A stretch of 64,000 bases of DNA from an uncultured Candidatus Saccharibacteria bacterium (lineage in GTDB: Bacteria; Patescibacteriota; Saccharimonadia; Saccharimonadales; Saccharimonadaceae). Below the pieces are notes generated by a model. It searched no databases. It saw only the letters and a list, made by a program, of their open reading frames with translations, and had not been told where the DNA came from. Below are positions 1 through 7,221 of the stretch, in pieces (position 1 is the stretch's first letter; each line of letters begins with the position of its first letter). Both the position numbers and the translations under genes were made by a program. The stretch covers positions 434,001-498,000 of the forward strand of contig CAOHYA010000001.1 of the NCBI GenBank assembly GCA_948288625.1, written 5' to 3'.

Positions 1-1
1 G

Positions 2-217
2 TTGAGTGCGAGCGAAGAACGCGCCCGTACGACTGCCGAGAAAATTACCGCCGATGCTCGTGCGGAAGTCGACAAAAGCATCGAAGCGGCAAAACGTGAG
101 TTACACGACGAAACGCTTGAGTTAATTGCTTTGACGACTGAAAAAGTGATTCACACTAAGCTTGACCGTAAGGCGGACGCCGCATTGATTGCGTCTGCGT
201 TGAAAGAGGCGAAATAA
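2..217 (+). CDS. atpF: F-type ATP synthase subunit b, C-terminal part (cut by window edge)
   Basis: This is the last 71 codons of the peripheral-stalk b subunit of the F1Fo ATP synthase, which ties the membrane Fo sector to the F1 head. The segment is a long charged helix (Glu, Lys and Ala rich, from EERARTTAEK to ALKEAK) typical of the b-subunit coiled coil; the membrane anchor lies outside the window. The TTG at position 2 is only the first in-frame codon seen, not a credible start. Its TAA overlaps the ATG of the delta subunit by one base (TAATG), and the gene order b-delta-alpha-gamma-beta-epsilon is the standard operon order, which supports the call more than the sequence alone does. Confidence 0.85.
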   Translation: MSASEERARTTAEKITADARAEVDKSIEAAKRELHDETLELIALTTEKVIHTKLDRKADAALIASALKEAK

Positions 218-615
218 TGGCTCGAATGTCTCGTCGCGCACTTTCGACCCATATAGCCGACGAACTCATAGCTGGGGCCGATCAAAAAAAGCTCGTGCTC
301 CAGCTTGCTGCCTATTTGGTTGAAACGCGCCGGACAAAAGAGCTCGGCCTTATTATCCGAGATATTCAATTCTATCTGGCTGAGGCCGGTTTCGTTTCGG
401 GTATCATTACCACAGCAACTACCCTGACTGCCGATACGAAGAAAGCCGTTGAAACATATATTAAAAAATCGACTGGTGCGAATACTGTTGCGCTTGATAG
501 TTTTATTGATCCATCGGTCATCGGTGGCGTGAAAGTCAGTATTCCTGGCCGAGAACTCGATGCCACTGTCAGCCGCAGCCTTACCAACCTAAGATTCAAA
601 AAAGCCGAACGCTAA
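217..615 (+). CDS. atpH: F-type ATP synthase delta subunit
   Basis: Delta (OSCP) subunit at the top of the peripheral stalk, joining subunit b to the alpha3beta3 head. The protein has 132 residues, clearly shorter than the roughly 175-180 residues usual for the family. The C-terminal part looks best conserved (KVSIPGRELDATVSRSLTNLR resembles the 'GG..ikigd.viDgSv+..L..l' end of delta subunits). The start ATG overlaps the atpF stop and implies translational coupling. It is followed after 15 bases by atpA with its own Shine-Dalgarno site. Position in the operon makes the assignment secure; the shortening is probably lineage reduction and not truncation, because the reading frame is intact. Confidence 0.88.
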   Translation: MARMSRRALSTHIADELIAGADQKKLVLQLAAYLVETRRTKELGLIIRDIQFYLAEAGFVSGIITTATTLTADTKKAVETYIKKSTGANTVALDSFIDPSVIGGVKVSIPGRELDATVSRSLTNLRFKKAER

Positions 616-630
616 TCCATAAGGAGTATT

Positions 631-2157
631 ATGACTGAAATTTCTATCACATCACTATCAAAAGAACTACGCAGTGCAATCGAAAAGCTTGAGACAAGCG
701 GAAACCTCGACGAAGTAGGAGTTGTTCTTCGTGTCGGAGACGGTGTCGCCTGGGTTCGAGGCCTGCGAAATGTCGGCTATAGCGAAGTGTTACAAATCGG
801 AACTGACGAAGGAATCGTCGAGGCATTCGCATTGAACCTTCTGGAAGATGAAATCGGAGCTGTACTACTCGGCGAAGACTCGAAGGTAAAAGCTGGTCAG
901 GCAGTACGCTTGAAGGGTACGGTACTGAGCGTACCTGTCGGTCCGGAATTGCTCGGACGTGTCGTCGACCCGCTTGGCCGTGCGATTGATGGCGGCGCAC
1001 CTATCAAGACCGAACAACAAGGACTCGTGGAACGCGAAGCAATCGGCGTGATGGGTCGTAAGTCGGTCCATGAACCATTGATGACTGGCATTTCAGCTAT
1101 CGATGTGATGTTCCCGATTGGTCGTGGCCAACGTGAACTCATTATCGGTGACCGCCAAACCGGTAAGACCGCCTTAGCGATCGATACGATGATCAACCAA
1201 GGTAAGCAAAAAACAGGCGTTATCAATGTATATGTTGCTATTGGCCAGAAGCGTTCTAAGATTGCTCGTTTGGTAGAGCGTTTGAAGCAAGAAGGTGTGA
1301 TGGAACAAACCATTATCGTTGCCACCAGCCCGGCTGACCCCGCCTCACTCCTTTACCTCGCACCATACGCCGCTACCGCTATGGGAGAGTACTTCCGTGA
1401 CAACTCGCAACACGCTTTGATGATTTACGATGATCTCACGAAGCACGCCGTCGCGTACCGTCAGATGTCACTTTTGTTACGACGCCCACCAGGACGTGAA
1501 GCCTACCCAGGTGACGTGTTCTACCTGCACTCTCGTTTACTCGAACGTTCAGCGAAACTTTCGGATGAACTCGGTGCCGGTTCGCTGACCGCGCTTCCGA
1601 TTATCGAAACCCAGGCCGGTGACATTTCAGCTTATATTCCGACCAACGTCATTTCAATTACCGACGGTCAAATTTTCCTTGAAACCGATTTGTTCTATCA
1701 AGGTATTCGCCCGGCAATTTCCGCTGGTTTGTCGGTTTCTCGTGTGGGTGGTGCCGCACAATCCGGAGCGATCAAATCCGTCAGTGGTGGGTTGAAGCTT
1801 GGCTTAAGCCAATTCCGAGAACTCGCGAGCTTCGCACAATTCGGAAGCGACTTGGATGACGCGACGAAAAGCCAGATCGAACGAGGTCAACGTTTGACCG
1901 AGCTTTTGAAACAGCACCAATACAACCCAATGAGCGTCTGGCAACAAGCCGCTAGTATTCTTTCCGTCACGAGCGGGTACTTCGATACGGTTCCGGCCGC
2001 TAAAATCAAAGCCGCGCAAGCTGCGATGCTGACTCGGTTATGGGCTGATCACAAAAAAGACATGGAAGAGCTGGATAAAGGTGCGAAGCCGACCGATGAA
2101 ATTCTCAAGTCGATCGAAGTAACCGCTCGAGCAACTGCGAAAGGCTTCGAAGGCTAA
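631..2157 (+). CDS. atpA: F-type ATP synthase alpha subunit
   Basis: Non-catalytic nucleotide-binding subunit of the F1 head (3.6.3.14 complex). The 508-residue length is normal. An N-terminal beta-barrel is followed by the nucleotide-binding domain with Walker A GDRQTGKT near residues 173-180 and the LMIYDDL Walker B segment; the arginine-finger region SVSRVGGAAQ lies near residue 370. A Shine-Dalgarno AAGGAG sits seven bases before the ATG. The stop is two bases before atpG. Nothing unusual is visible in the catalytic-interface residues. Confidence 0.98.
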   Translation: MTEISITSLSKELRSAIEKLETSGNLDEVGVVLRVGDGVAWVRGLRNVGYSEVLQIGTDEGIVEAFALNLLEDEIGAVLLGEDSKVKAGQAVRLKGTVLSVPVGPELLGRVVDPLGRAIDGGAPIKTEQQGLVEREAIGVMGRKSVHEPLMTGISAIDVMFPIGRGQRELIIGDRQTGKTALAIDTMINQGKQKTGVINVYVAIGQKRSKIARLVERLKQEGVMEQTIIVATSPADPASLLYLAPYAATAMGEYFRDNSQHALMIYDDLTKHAVAYRQMSLLLRRPPGREAYPGDVFYLHSRLLERSAKLSDELGAGSLTALPIIETQAGDISAYIPTNVISITDGQIFLETDLFYQGIRPAISAGLSVSRVGGAAQSGAIKSVSGGLKLGLSQFRELASFAQFGSDLDDATKSQIERGQRLTELLKQHQYNPMSVWQQAASILSVTSGYFDTVPAAKIKAAQAAMLTRLWADHKKDMEELDKGAKPTDEILKSIEVTARATAKGFEG

Positions 2158-2159
2158 GC

Positions 2160-3035
2160 ATGGCAAACACCCAAGGGTTAAAACAACGCATTCGGAGCGT
2201 CAAAAGTACTCGCCAAATCACGAAGGCGATGCAACTTGTGGCTGCGAGCAAAATGCGTAAGGCACAAGAAGCGACCAAAGCTTCTTCGCCCTACACCTTG
2301 GCGGCCCGCGAACTGTTAGCGGCAATCTCTACGCATAGTTCGGTAAAAACTCACCCGCTGTTCATGACGCGGGACGTAAAAAGTCGCTTGATCATTTTGA
2401 TTGCTTCCGACAAAGGGTTGGCCGGTGCCTATAACAGCAATATTATCAAAGCGTACACTCGCGAAGTTCACGCTGACGAGAAAGCTGGCATTCGCAACAA
2501 AACCGTCACGGTCGGGCGCAAAGCGGCTCAGTTCGTATCCCGCGTAAAAAATATCGAGCTACTTGGAACATACGAAGAGCTGCCTGACCATCCGAGCGGA
2601 AGCGAGCTCCGGGCCATTCTCAATACCGCGCACGAGTTGTTTATTTCAGGTGAAGTCGATGCGGTCGACGTCATTTATACGGAATATGTCACCAGCATTA
2701 CTCAAACTGCTAAGGTAACACGGGTTCTTCCTGCTGGGTTTGAAATTGACGAAGATGAACGCAAACACGTCGATGGTGATGCGGTGTATGAGCCAAGTAC
2801 CGAAGAAGTTTTGAACGGTATCGCTTTCCGTCTCGTCGGGGCGCAATTATTCCAGGCATTGCTCGATTCGCGCGCCAGCGAATACAGCATGCGTATGATG
2901 GCGATGAAAAATGCCACCGACAATGCCTCGGACTTGATCGATGATTTGTCACTTGCTATGAACAAGGCGCGACAAGGAGCAATTACCCAAGAACTAGCAG
3001 AAATCAGTGGTGGCGTGGAGGCGTTAAATGAGTAA
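2160..3035 (+). CDS. atpG: F-type ATP synthase gamma subunit
   Basis: Central rotor-shaft subunit that transmits rotation from the c-ring to the catalytic sites. The 291-residue protein begins with the family hallmark KQRIRSVKSTRQITKAMQLVAASKMRKA and ends with the complementary C-terminal helix (MMAMKNATDNASDLIDDL, then QGAITQELAEI), the two helices that form the coiled coil. It starts two bases after atpA, so it is translationally coupled. A 62-base gap to atpD contains a 25-codon overlapping mini-ORF described separately. Confidence 0.97.
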   Translation: MANTQGLKQRIRSVKSTRQITKAMQLVAASKMRKAQEATKASSPYTLAARELLAAISTHSSVKTHPLFMTRDVKSRLIILIASDKGLAGAYNSNIIKAYTREVHADEKAGIRNKTVTVGRKAAQFVSRVKNIELLGTYEELPDHPSGSELRAILNTAHELFISGEVDAVDVIYTEYVTSITQTAKVTRVLPAGFEIDEDERKHVDGDAVYEPSTEEVLNGIAFRLVGAQLFQALLDSRASEYSMRMMAMKNATDNASDLIDDLSLAMNKARQGAITQELAEISGGVEALNE

Positions 3036-3105
3036 GACCGAGATGACCGAAAGAGCCAAACGTACAAGTAAATTGTTGAGACTGAAGGAGATACATAATG
3101 AGTAA
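3028..3105 (+). CDS. possible 25-codon mini-ORF linking atpG and atpD
   Basis: An ATG overlapping the last codons of atpG opens a frame of 25 codons (MSKTEMTERAKRT...LKEIHNE) that closes with TAA inside the first codons of atpD. It overlaps atpG by eight bases and atpD by eight bases. It looks like a coupling frame that could carry ribosomes across the gap, and it spans the strong GAAGGAG site of atpD. It is highly basic and has no recognisable domain. Coding status is uncertain; the gap could simply be a spacer. Confidence 0.25.
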   Translation: MSKTEMTERAKRTSKLLRLKEIHNE

Positions 3106-4483
3106 TACAACCGGAAAAATTATACAAATCGTTGGTGTGGTGGTAGATGCCGAGTTTACCGAAAACCTCCCAGCAATTTATGATGCACTTTTAATTAAGC
3201 AAGGTGACAAAACGATCACCCTCGAAGTCGCACAGCACTTAGACGAAACCACGGTTCGTGCGATTGCTCTCTCGAGCACCGACGGGCTGAAACGTGGCCA
3301 AGAATTAGTTGGTACGGGTGCGCCAATCAGCGTGCCGGTTGGTAACGAAACGCAAGGTCGTATGTTCAACGTAACGGGTGATGCCATCGATGGCAAGCCA
3401 GAAGCGACCGGCGCGAAATCACCTATCCACCGACCAGCGCCATCACTTGAAGAACAATCGAACAAAAGTGAAATCTTGGAAACTGGTATCAAGGTCGTCG
3501 ACTTGATCGCGCCGCTCGTTAAGGGTGGTAAGGCTGGTTTGTTCGCCGGTGCCGGTGTTGGTAAAACGGTGCTTATTACCGAATTGATTAACAATATTGC
3601 CAAGTTCCACAGTGGTAACTCTGTCTTTGCCGGTGTCGGTGAGCGTACTCGTGAAGGAAATGACCTTTACTACGAAATGCAAGAAGCTGGCGTACTTGAT
3701 AAGACATCGCTGGTGTTCGGGCAAATGAACGAGCCACCTGGAGCCCGTCTTCGCGTCGCGCTTTCTGCGCTTACCATGGCCGAAGCATTTCGTGACGAAG
3801 GTAAAGATGTGCTGTTGTTCATCGACAATATTTTCCGTTATACCCAAGCCGGCGCCGAAGTGTCGGCCCTTCTTGGGCGCTTGCCTTCAGCCGTAGGCTA
3901 CCAACCTAACTTGCAAGAAGAAATGGGTGCCCTTCAAGAGCGTATTACGTCGACTAAAAAAGGTTCCATTACCTCTGTTCAGGCGGTCTACGTGCCAGCT
4001 GACGACTTTACCGACCCTGCGCCCGCGACGACTTTCGCCCACCTTGATGCGACTATCGTGATGAACCGTGCGTTGACTGAAATCGGTATCTATCCCGCCG
4101 TCGACGTATTGGCTTCAAGCTCAACCAGCCTCGACCCGGAAATCGTTGGTGACAAACACTACGACACGGCTCGTGAAGTGCAGCGCGTCCTTCAGCAATA
4201 CAAAGAACTTCAAGATATCATCGCGATTCTTGGTATGGAAGAGCTTTCTGACGAACAGAAACAGACCGTGGCTCGTGCGCGTCGTGTGCAGCGCTACCTG
4301 TCGCAAGCCTTCTTCGTGGCCGAAAAGTTCACCGGTAACAAGGGTGTGTACGTCAAGCTCGAAGATACCATTCGTGACTTCTCCGATATTCTCGAAGGCA
4401 AATACGACGACAAGCCGGAAGACTGGTTCTACATGGTAGACGGTACCCTGTTCGACAAAGCTAAGAAGGATACGAAAAAGTAA
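3098..4483 (+). CDS. atpD: F-type ATP synthase beta subunit
   Basis: Catalytic subunit of F1. The 461 residues match the family length. Walker A GAGVGKT lies at residues 151-157, the catalytic glutamate is in GVGERTREGNDLY, the Walker B aspartate in LLFIDNIFRYTQAGAEVS, and the DELSEED-loop equivalent reads MEELSDEQK. A strong Shine-Dalgarno (GAAGGAG) precedes the ATG by seven bases, fitting the higher stoichiometry of beta. atpC follows one base after the stop. Confidence 0.98.
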   Translation: MSNTTGKIIQIVGVVVDAEFTENLPAIYDALLIKQGDKTITLEVAQHLDETTVRAIALSSTDGLKRGQELVGTGAPISVPVGNETQGRMFNVTGDAIDGKPEATGAKSPIHRPAPSLEEQSNKSEILETGIKVVDLIAPLVKGGKAGLFAGAGVGKTVLITELINNIAKFHSGNSVFAGVGERTREGNDLYYEMQEAGVLDKTSLVFGQMNEPPGARLRVALSALTMAEAFRDEGKDVLLFIDNIFRYTQAGAEVSALLGRLPSAVGYQPNLQEEMGALQERITSTKKGSITSVQAVYVPADDFTDPAPATTFAHLDATIVMNRALTEIGIYPAVDVLASSSTSLDPEIVGDKHYDTAREVQRVLQQYKELQDIIAILGMEELSDEQKQTVARARRVQRYLSQAFFVAEKFTGNKGVYVKLEDTIRDFSDILEGKYDDKPEDWFYMVDGTLFDKAKKDTKK

Positions 4484-4484
4484 G

Positions 4485-4910
4485 ATGCACTTGCAACTCA
4501 TTACATTAACCGGCGTGAGCATCGACAAAGATGTGTATGAGTTAATCGCCCCTACGACATCGGGTGAAATCGCGGTATTTCCCGGGCACGAGTCGTTGGT
4601 CACCATGGCTGCGCCCGGAGCTCTTGCGGTACGGACGAACAAAAGCGATAAGGATGATCGCCTCGAATACTTCGCTATTAGCGGTGGTATCATCGAAATC
4701 GACCCCACCTATGTACGTGTACTCGTCGACGAAGCCGATGCCGGCGCGGATATTACCGAAGCCGAATCAAAAGCCGCTTTGGAGCGGGCTTTGAAATTGA
4801 AAGATCAAGCAACTAACCAAGTTGATATCGAGAAAGCCCTGCAGATGATCAACCGACAGCGTGTACGCCTTCAGGTCGCAGGCTTGCAACGCCGCCACCG
4901 TAACCGCTAA
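4485..4910 (+). CDS. atpC: F-type ATP synthase epsilon subunit
   Basis: Rotor foot and regulator subunit of F1. The N-terminal beta-sandwich is clear (QLITLTGVSIDKDVYELIAP, GEIAVFPGHESLVTMAAPGALAVR, EYFAISGGIIEI), followed by the C-terminal helical hairpin ending RQRVRLQVAGLQRRHRNR. At 141 residues it is normal. It is the last gene of the ATP synthase operon, and the -10-like box of the next gene (plsC) overlaps its stop codon. Confidence 0.95.
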   Translation: MHLQLITLTGVSIDKDVYELIAPTTSGEIAVFPGHESLVTMAAPGALAVRTNKSDKDDRLEYFAISGGIIEIDPTYVRVLVDEADAGADITEAESKAALERALKLKDQATNQVDIEKALQMINRQRVRLQVAGLQRRHRNR

Positions 4911-4919
4911 AATAGCCGC
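4908..4919 (+). promoter_or_regulatory. -10 box for a leaderless plsC transcript
   Basis: TAAAAT at 4908-4913 lies six bases before the plsC ATG and overlaps the atpC stop. The spacing matches that seen before many other genes here. No Shine-Dalgarno precedes the start, so a leaderless mRNA is inferred. Confidence 0.45.
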
Positions 4920-5666
4920 ATGGAAAAAGAACCAACTCCGAAACAGCCAAGGGACCTATACGAATTGTTGTATCCCTTGGCTCGTTTTGCGCTTGATCGT
5001 AAATATGTTTCAAACATTATTCATCCGGAAAATATTCTGGATAGGCCAGCAATCTATGCGGCCAATCATATCCATGCGGTCGATTCGTTGCTGATATCGC
5101 GGGCCTATACCGAAGAAACCGGCGAGCCTATTCGGTTCGCGGTCAAGCAAGGGTACTTTGATGGGACCGGTATTGACGATAAAGGGAAATTGGGGCGCAC
5201 GGCGCAGTTCGTCATGAGACACACCCTCCAAGTACCCGTATCACGTGAAGGTAATAGCCGAGAGAGCTATATGCGATTCGAAGAAGGCGTGAGGCAAACG
5301 TTGGAACGTGGTGATTCGTTCGCCATTCACCCTGAAGGTACTCGCTCGAATGACGGGCGCTTACATAAGTTCAAATCAGGTGTCGCACGGCTGGCTATTG
5401 CCAATAGGGTACCGGTCGTACCGGTGGGTTTGGTATATCACTCGCAAACGAATAGCCAAAAGGAATATGTCGACCTGTCGTTTGGCGAACCGGTGTATCC
5501 CGAAGATTTATCACACCTCCCCTACGCGGCCTTACCCGGCTTGAAATATAAAGCTGAGCATCTGACGCAGGTGATAGAAAATAGAGTTGCTGAACAAACT
5601 GGTATGAAGCAGTCGAATACGTTCGCGGTATTACGTAAACTTAGGCAGCAGAATACGAACGAATAA
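4920..5666 (+). CDS. plsC: 1-acyl-sn-glycerol-3-phosphate acyltransferase family protein
   Basis: Acyltransferase of the PlsC/LPLAT family, expected to transfer an acyl chain to lysophosphatidate at the membrane. The catalytic HX4D box reads HIHAVD (residues 50-55) and the substrate-binding motif PEGTRS is at about 138-143, followed by KSGVARLAIANRVPVVPVG, the typical third block. At 248 residues it is complete. It lies after atpC with its own promoter-like box, and its last 26 bases overlap the convergent dus gene. CPR bacteria usually lack full lipid synthesis, so the natural substrate may be scavenged lysolipid; that is inference. Confidence 0.9.
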   Translation: MEKEPTPKQPRDLYELLYPLARFALDRKYVSNIIHPENILDRPAIYAANHIHAVDSLLISRAYTEETGEPIRFAVKQGYFDGTGIDDKGKLGRTAQFVMRHTLQVPVSREGNSRESYMRFEEGVRQTLERGDSFAIHPEGTRSNDGRLHKFKSGVARLAIANRVPVVPVGLVYHSQTNSQKEYVDLSFGEPVYPEDLSHLPYAALPGLKYKAEHLTQVIENRVAEQTGMKQSNTFAVLRKLRQQNTNE

Positions 5667-6600
5667 GCTCACGAACTTCCGTAGTCGTTTTCGTATGCAT
5701 CAACTTTTCGCGTAGTTCCGAGGCGCCGGGAAAATCTCGCACATAAATCTTGAAATAACGTTTGAGCGGGTCGAATTTGCGCGGTTCAAGTTCTTCGTTA
5801 TATTTGTCGAAAAGGTCGAGCTGATAATTTAGTAGATCGAGTAGTTGCTCGGATGTTTTTTCAGGTTGCACTTCGGCGAATGCGAATGGGTTGGCGAAGA
5901 TACCTCGCCCGATCATGACACCGTCGACTCCATACTTCTCCACTAGTTCAAGACCGTGTTGACGGTCACGAATATCGCCGTTGATGGTAAGTAATGTTTG
6001 CGGTGCGATTTCATCCCGTAGAGCCTTGATTTCAGGAATAAGCTCAAAGTGGGCTTCCACTTTGCTCATTTCTTTGCGGGTACGTAAATGAATCGTCAGG
6101 TTGACGACGTCTTGCTTGAGGATGTGCGTCAGCCAGCCACGCCATTCGTCTATTCGAACGTCGCCAAGGCGGGTTTTGACACTCACCGGCAAGCCAGCTT
6201 CTTTGGTAGCGGCGATAATCTCGGCCGCAAGTTCCGGGGTACGAATCAAACCGCTCCCAGAACCGCCATGCACCACGGACTTATCCGGGCACCCCATGTT
6301 GATGTCGATACCTTTGAAGCCTTGCTCTTTCAATCCATGAGCCATTTGTCGGAAATGCTCGGGATTCTTGCCCCATATTTGGGCCACCATCGGGTGTTCA
6401 TCTTCGGTAAATGCCAGGCGGCCGCGAGTACTATGCAAACCTTTAGGGCTACAGTAACTAGCGGTGTTGGTAAACTCGGTAAAGAATATGTCAGGCCGGC
6501 CGGCTTTCGCGACGACATGCCGAAACACGACATCGGTTACCGCCTCCATCGGGGCGAGAATAAAGAAGGGTTTAGGTAATTCGTTCCAAAAATTGTTCAT
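5641..6600 (-). CDS. dus: tRNA-dihydrouridine synthase
   Basis: FMN-dependent reduction of uridines in the tRNA D-loop. The N-terminal PFFILAPMEAVTDVVFR matches the family 'LAPMagvTD', and the catalytic cysteine is in DINMGCPDKSVVHGGSGSG (Cys104). FMN/TIM-barrel motifs SVKTRLG and DGVMIGRGIFANPF follow. The frame stays open well upstream, but homology begins at the ATG at 6600; a GATAAT box seven bases before it supports this start and 319 residues. The first 26 bases from the low-coordinate end overlap the 3' end of plsC on the other strand. Confidence 0.93.
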   Translation of the reverse strand: MNNFWNELPKPFFILAPMEAVTDVVFRHVVAKAGRPDIFFTEFTNTASYCSPKGLHSTRGRLAFTEDEHPMVAQIWGKNPEHFRQMAHGLKEQGFKGIDINMGCPDKSVVHGGSGSGLIRTPELAAEIIAATKEAGLPVSVKTRLGDVRIDEWRGWLTHILKQDVVNLTIHLRTRKEMSKVEAHFELIPEIKALRDEIAPQTLLTINGDIRDRQHGLELVEKYGVDGVMIGRGIFANPFAFAEVQPEKTSEQLLDLLNYQLDLFDKYNEELEPRKFDPLKRYFKIYVRDFPGASELREKLMHTKTTTEVRELIRSYSAA

Positions 6601-6686
6601 CATATCCATTATCTCATAAAAAAAGACGCAACACCGATCACGAAACTTCATGATGAGTGTTGCGCACAGAGATAGTGAAGTGCGGG

Positions 6687-6712
6687 GGTGGGCGCCTGTT
6701 GAGGCGCCCACC
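6687..6712 (-). terminator. GC-rich hairpin downstream of the zinc-ribbon gene
   Basis: A perfect 10-bp inverted repeat (GGTGGGCGCC at 6687-6696 and its complement at 6703-6712) with a 6-base loop begins 14 bases after the zinc-ribbon stop. There is no T-tract, so it may be an mRNA-stabilising hairpin and not an intrinsic terminator. Confidence 0.5.
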
Positions 6713-6725
6713 TTGACCACTTGCC

Positions 6726-6884
6726 CTACGCCTTCTGGCGGTGCTTGCAATGCGGGCAGATGACGATGCCCATGTCGGCACCGAACTTGACGAACATCGT
6801 GCCCAAACACTTACGGTTGATGCACTTGCGCTCGACATTGCTGTTCCCTCTTGGCGAGGTTTCAGCTTCATACGTACTCGGCAC
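6726..6884 (-). CDS. small zinc-ribbon protein, 52 aa
   Basis: A 52-residue protein with two cysteine pairs: C20 or 21 and C25 or 26 in KCINRKC, and CPHC near the C-terminus, followed by a basic tail KHRQKA. This fits a zinc ribbon of the Com/TFIIB-like kind that binds nucleic acid or protein. A GTG at 6884 is chosen because GAGGAGGTG stands six bases before it; the frame is open further upstream but runs into GC-rich leader sequence. An alternative overlapping frame starting at 6892 has no conserved features. The gene belongs to the GC-richer, Shine-Dalgarno-led class of this window. Specific function unknown. Confidence 0.7.
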   Translation of the reverse strand: MPSTYEAETSPRGNSNVERKCINRKCLGTMFVKFGADMGIVICPHCKHRQKA

Positions 6885-6889
6885 TCTTT

Positions 6890-7185
6890 CACCTCCTCGG
6901 TGAATCGGAACGGACGGAAAATTTGGGGAGGAGCCCCCTACGCGCTTGATGACATGACGCCTTTGTCGTGCCATTAGTTCGGTAAGAGACTCCCCCAGCT
7001 GAGGGAAATCGGGTGGTCGAGGCCGCCGGCGGGAGTGTGCGTACAAGCACCGGCGGCCTCTGCTATTTTCAGTAAGGGTCAAAACTTACTGAAGTAGTAT
7101 CACTATCTCTGTAAAGTACATACAGGGAGCCGTGAAATAAAAACACCATAGCTGATGTGTTCGTTTCACAGCTCCACCCGTATAC
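6890..7185 (-). ncRNA. structured leader or small RNA upstream of the zinc-ribbon gene
   Basis: The 320 bp between uvrD and the zinc-ribbon gene hold no convincing ORF but three strong inverted repeats. One is an imperfect 11-bp stem, GGAGC-GTGAAA, near 7119-7172. One is a perfect 9-bp stem at 7068-7076/7085-7093 (TTCAGTAAG). One is a perfect 11-bp stem at 7019-7029/7050-7060 (GAGGCCGCCGG). A near-consensus promoter on the same strand lies just upstream. The transcript could be a regulatory 5' leader of the zinc-ribbon mRNA or a free small RNA. It matches no RNA family I can recognise (not tmRNA, not RNase P by its conserved cores). Confidence 0.45.
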
Positions 7186-7191
7186 ATACTT

Positions 7192-7221
7192 ATTATAGCA
7201 CTTTTTATACTGTTTCGTCAA
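7192..7221 (-). promoter_or_regulatory. near-consensus sigma-A promoter
   Basis: On the minus strand TTGACG (7221-7216), an 18-base spacer and TATAAT (7197-7192) are seen. The -35 box overlaps the last codons of the uvrD-like gene. Transcription would start near 7185 and run into the structured region and the zinc-ribbon gene. Confidence 0.7.

Noticed and set aside
6601..6810. N-terminal extension of the dihydrouridine synthase to 6810
   Set aside because: The extra residues are Cys/His/Arg-rich nonsense overlapping the zinc-ribbon gene and its hairpin; family similarity and a -10 box support the start at 6600.
6638..6892. 84-codon alternative frame overlapping the zinc-ribbon gene
   Set aside because: Ser-rich, without conserved cysteines; the 52-aa frame has paired CxxC-type motifs and a better spaced ribosome site.
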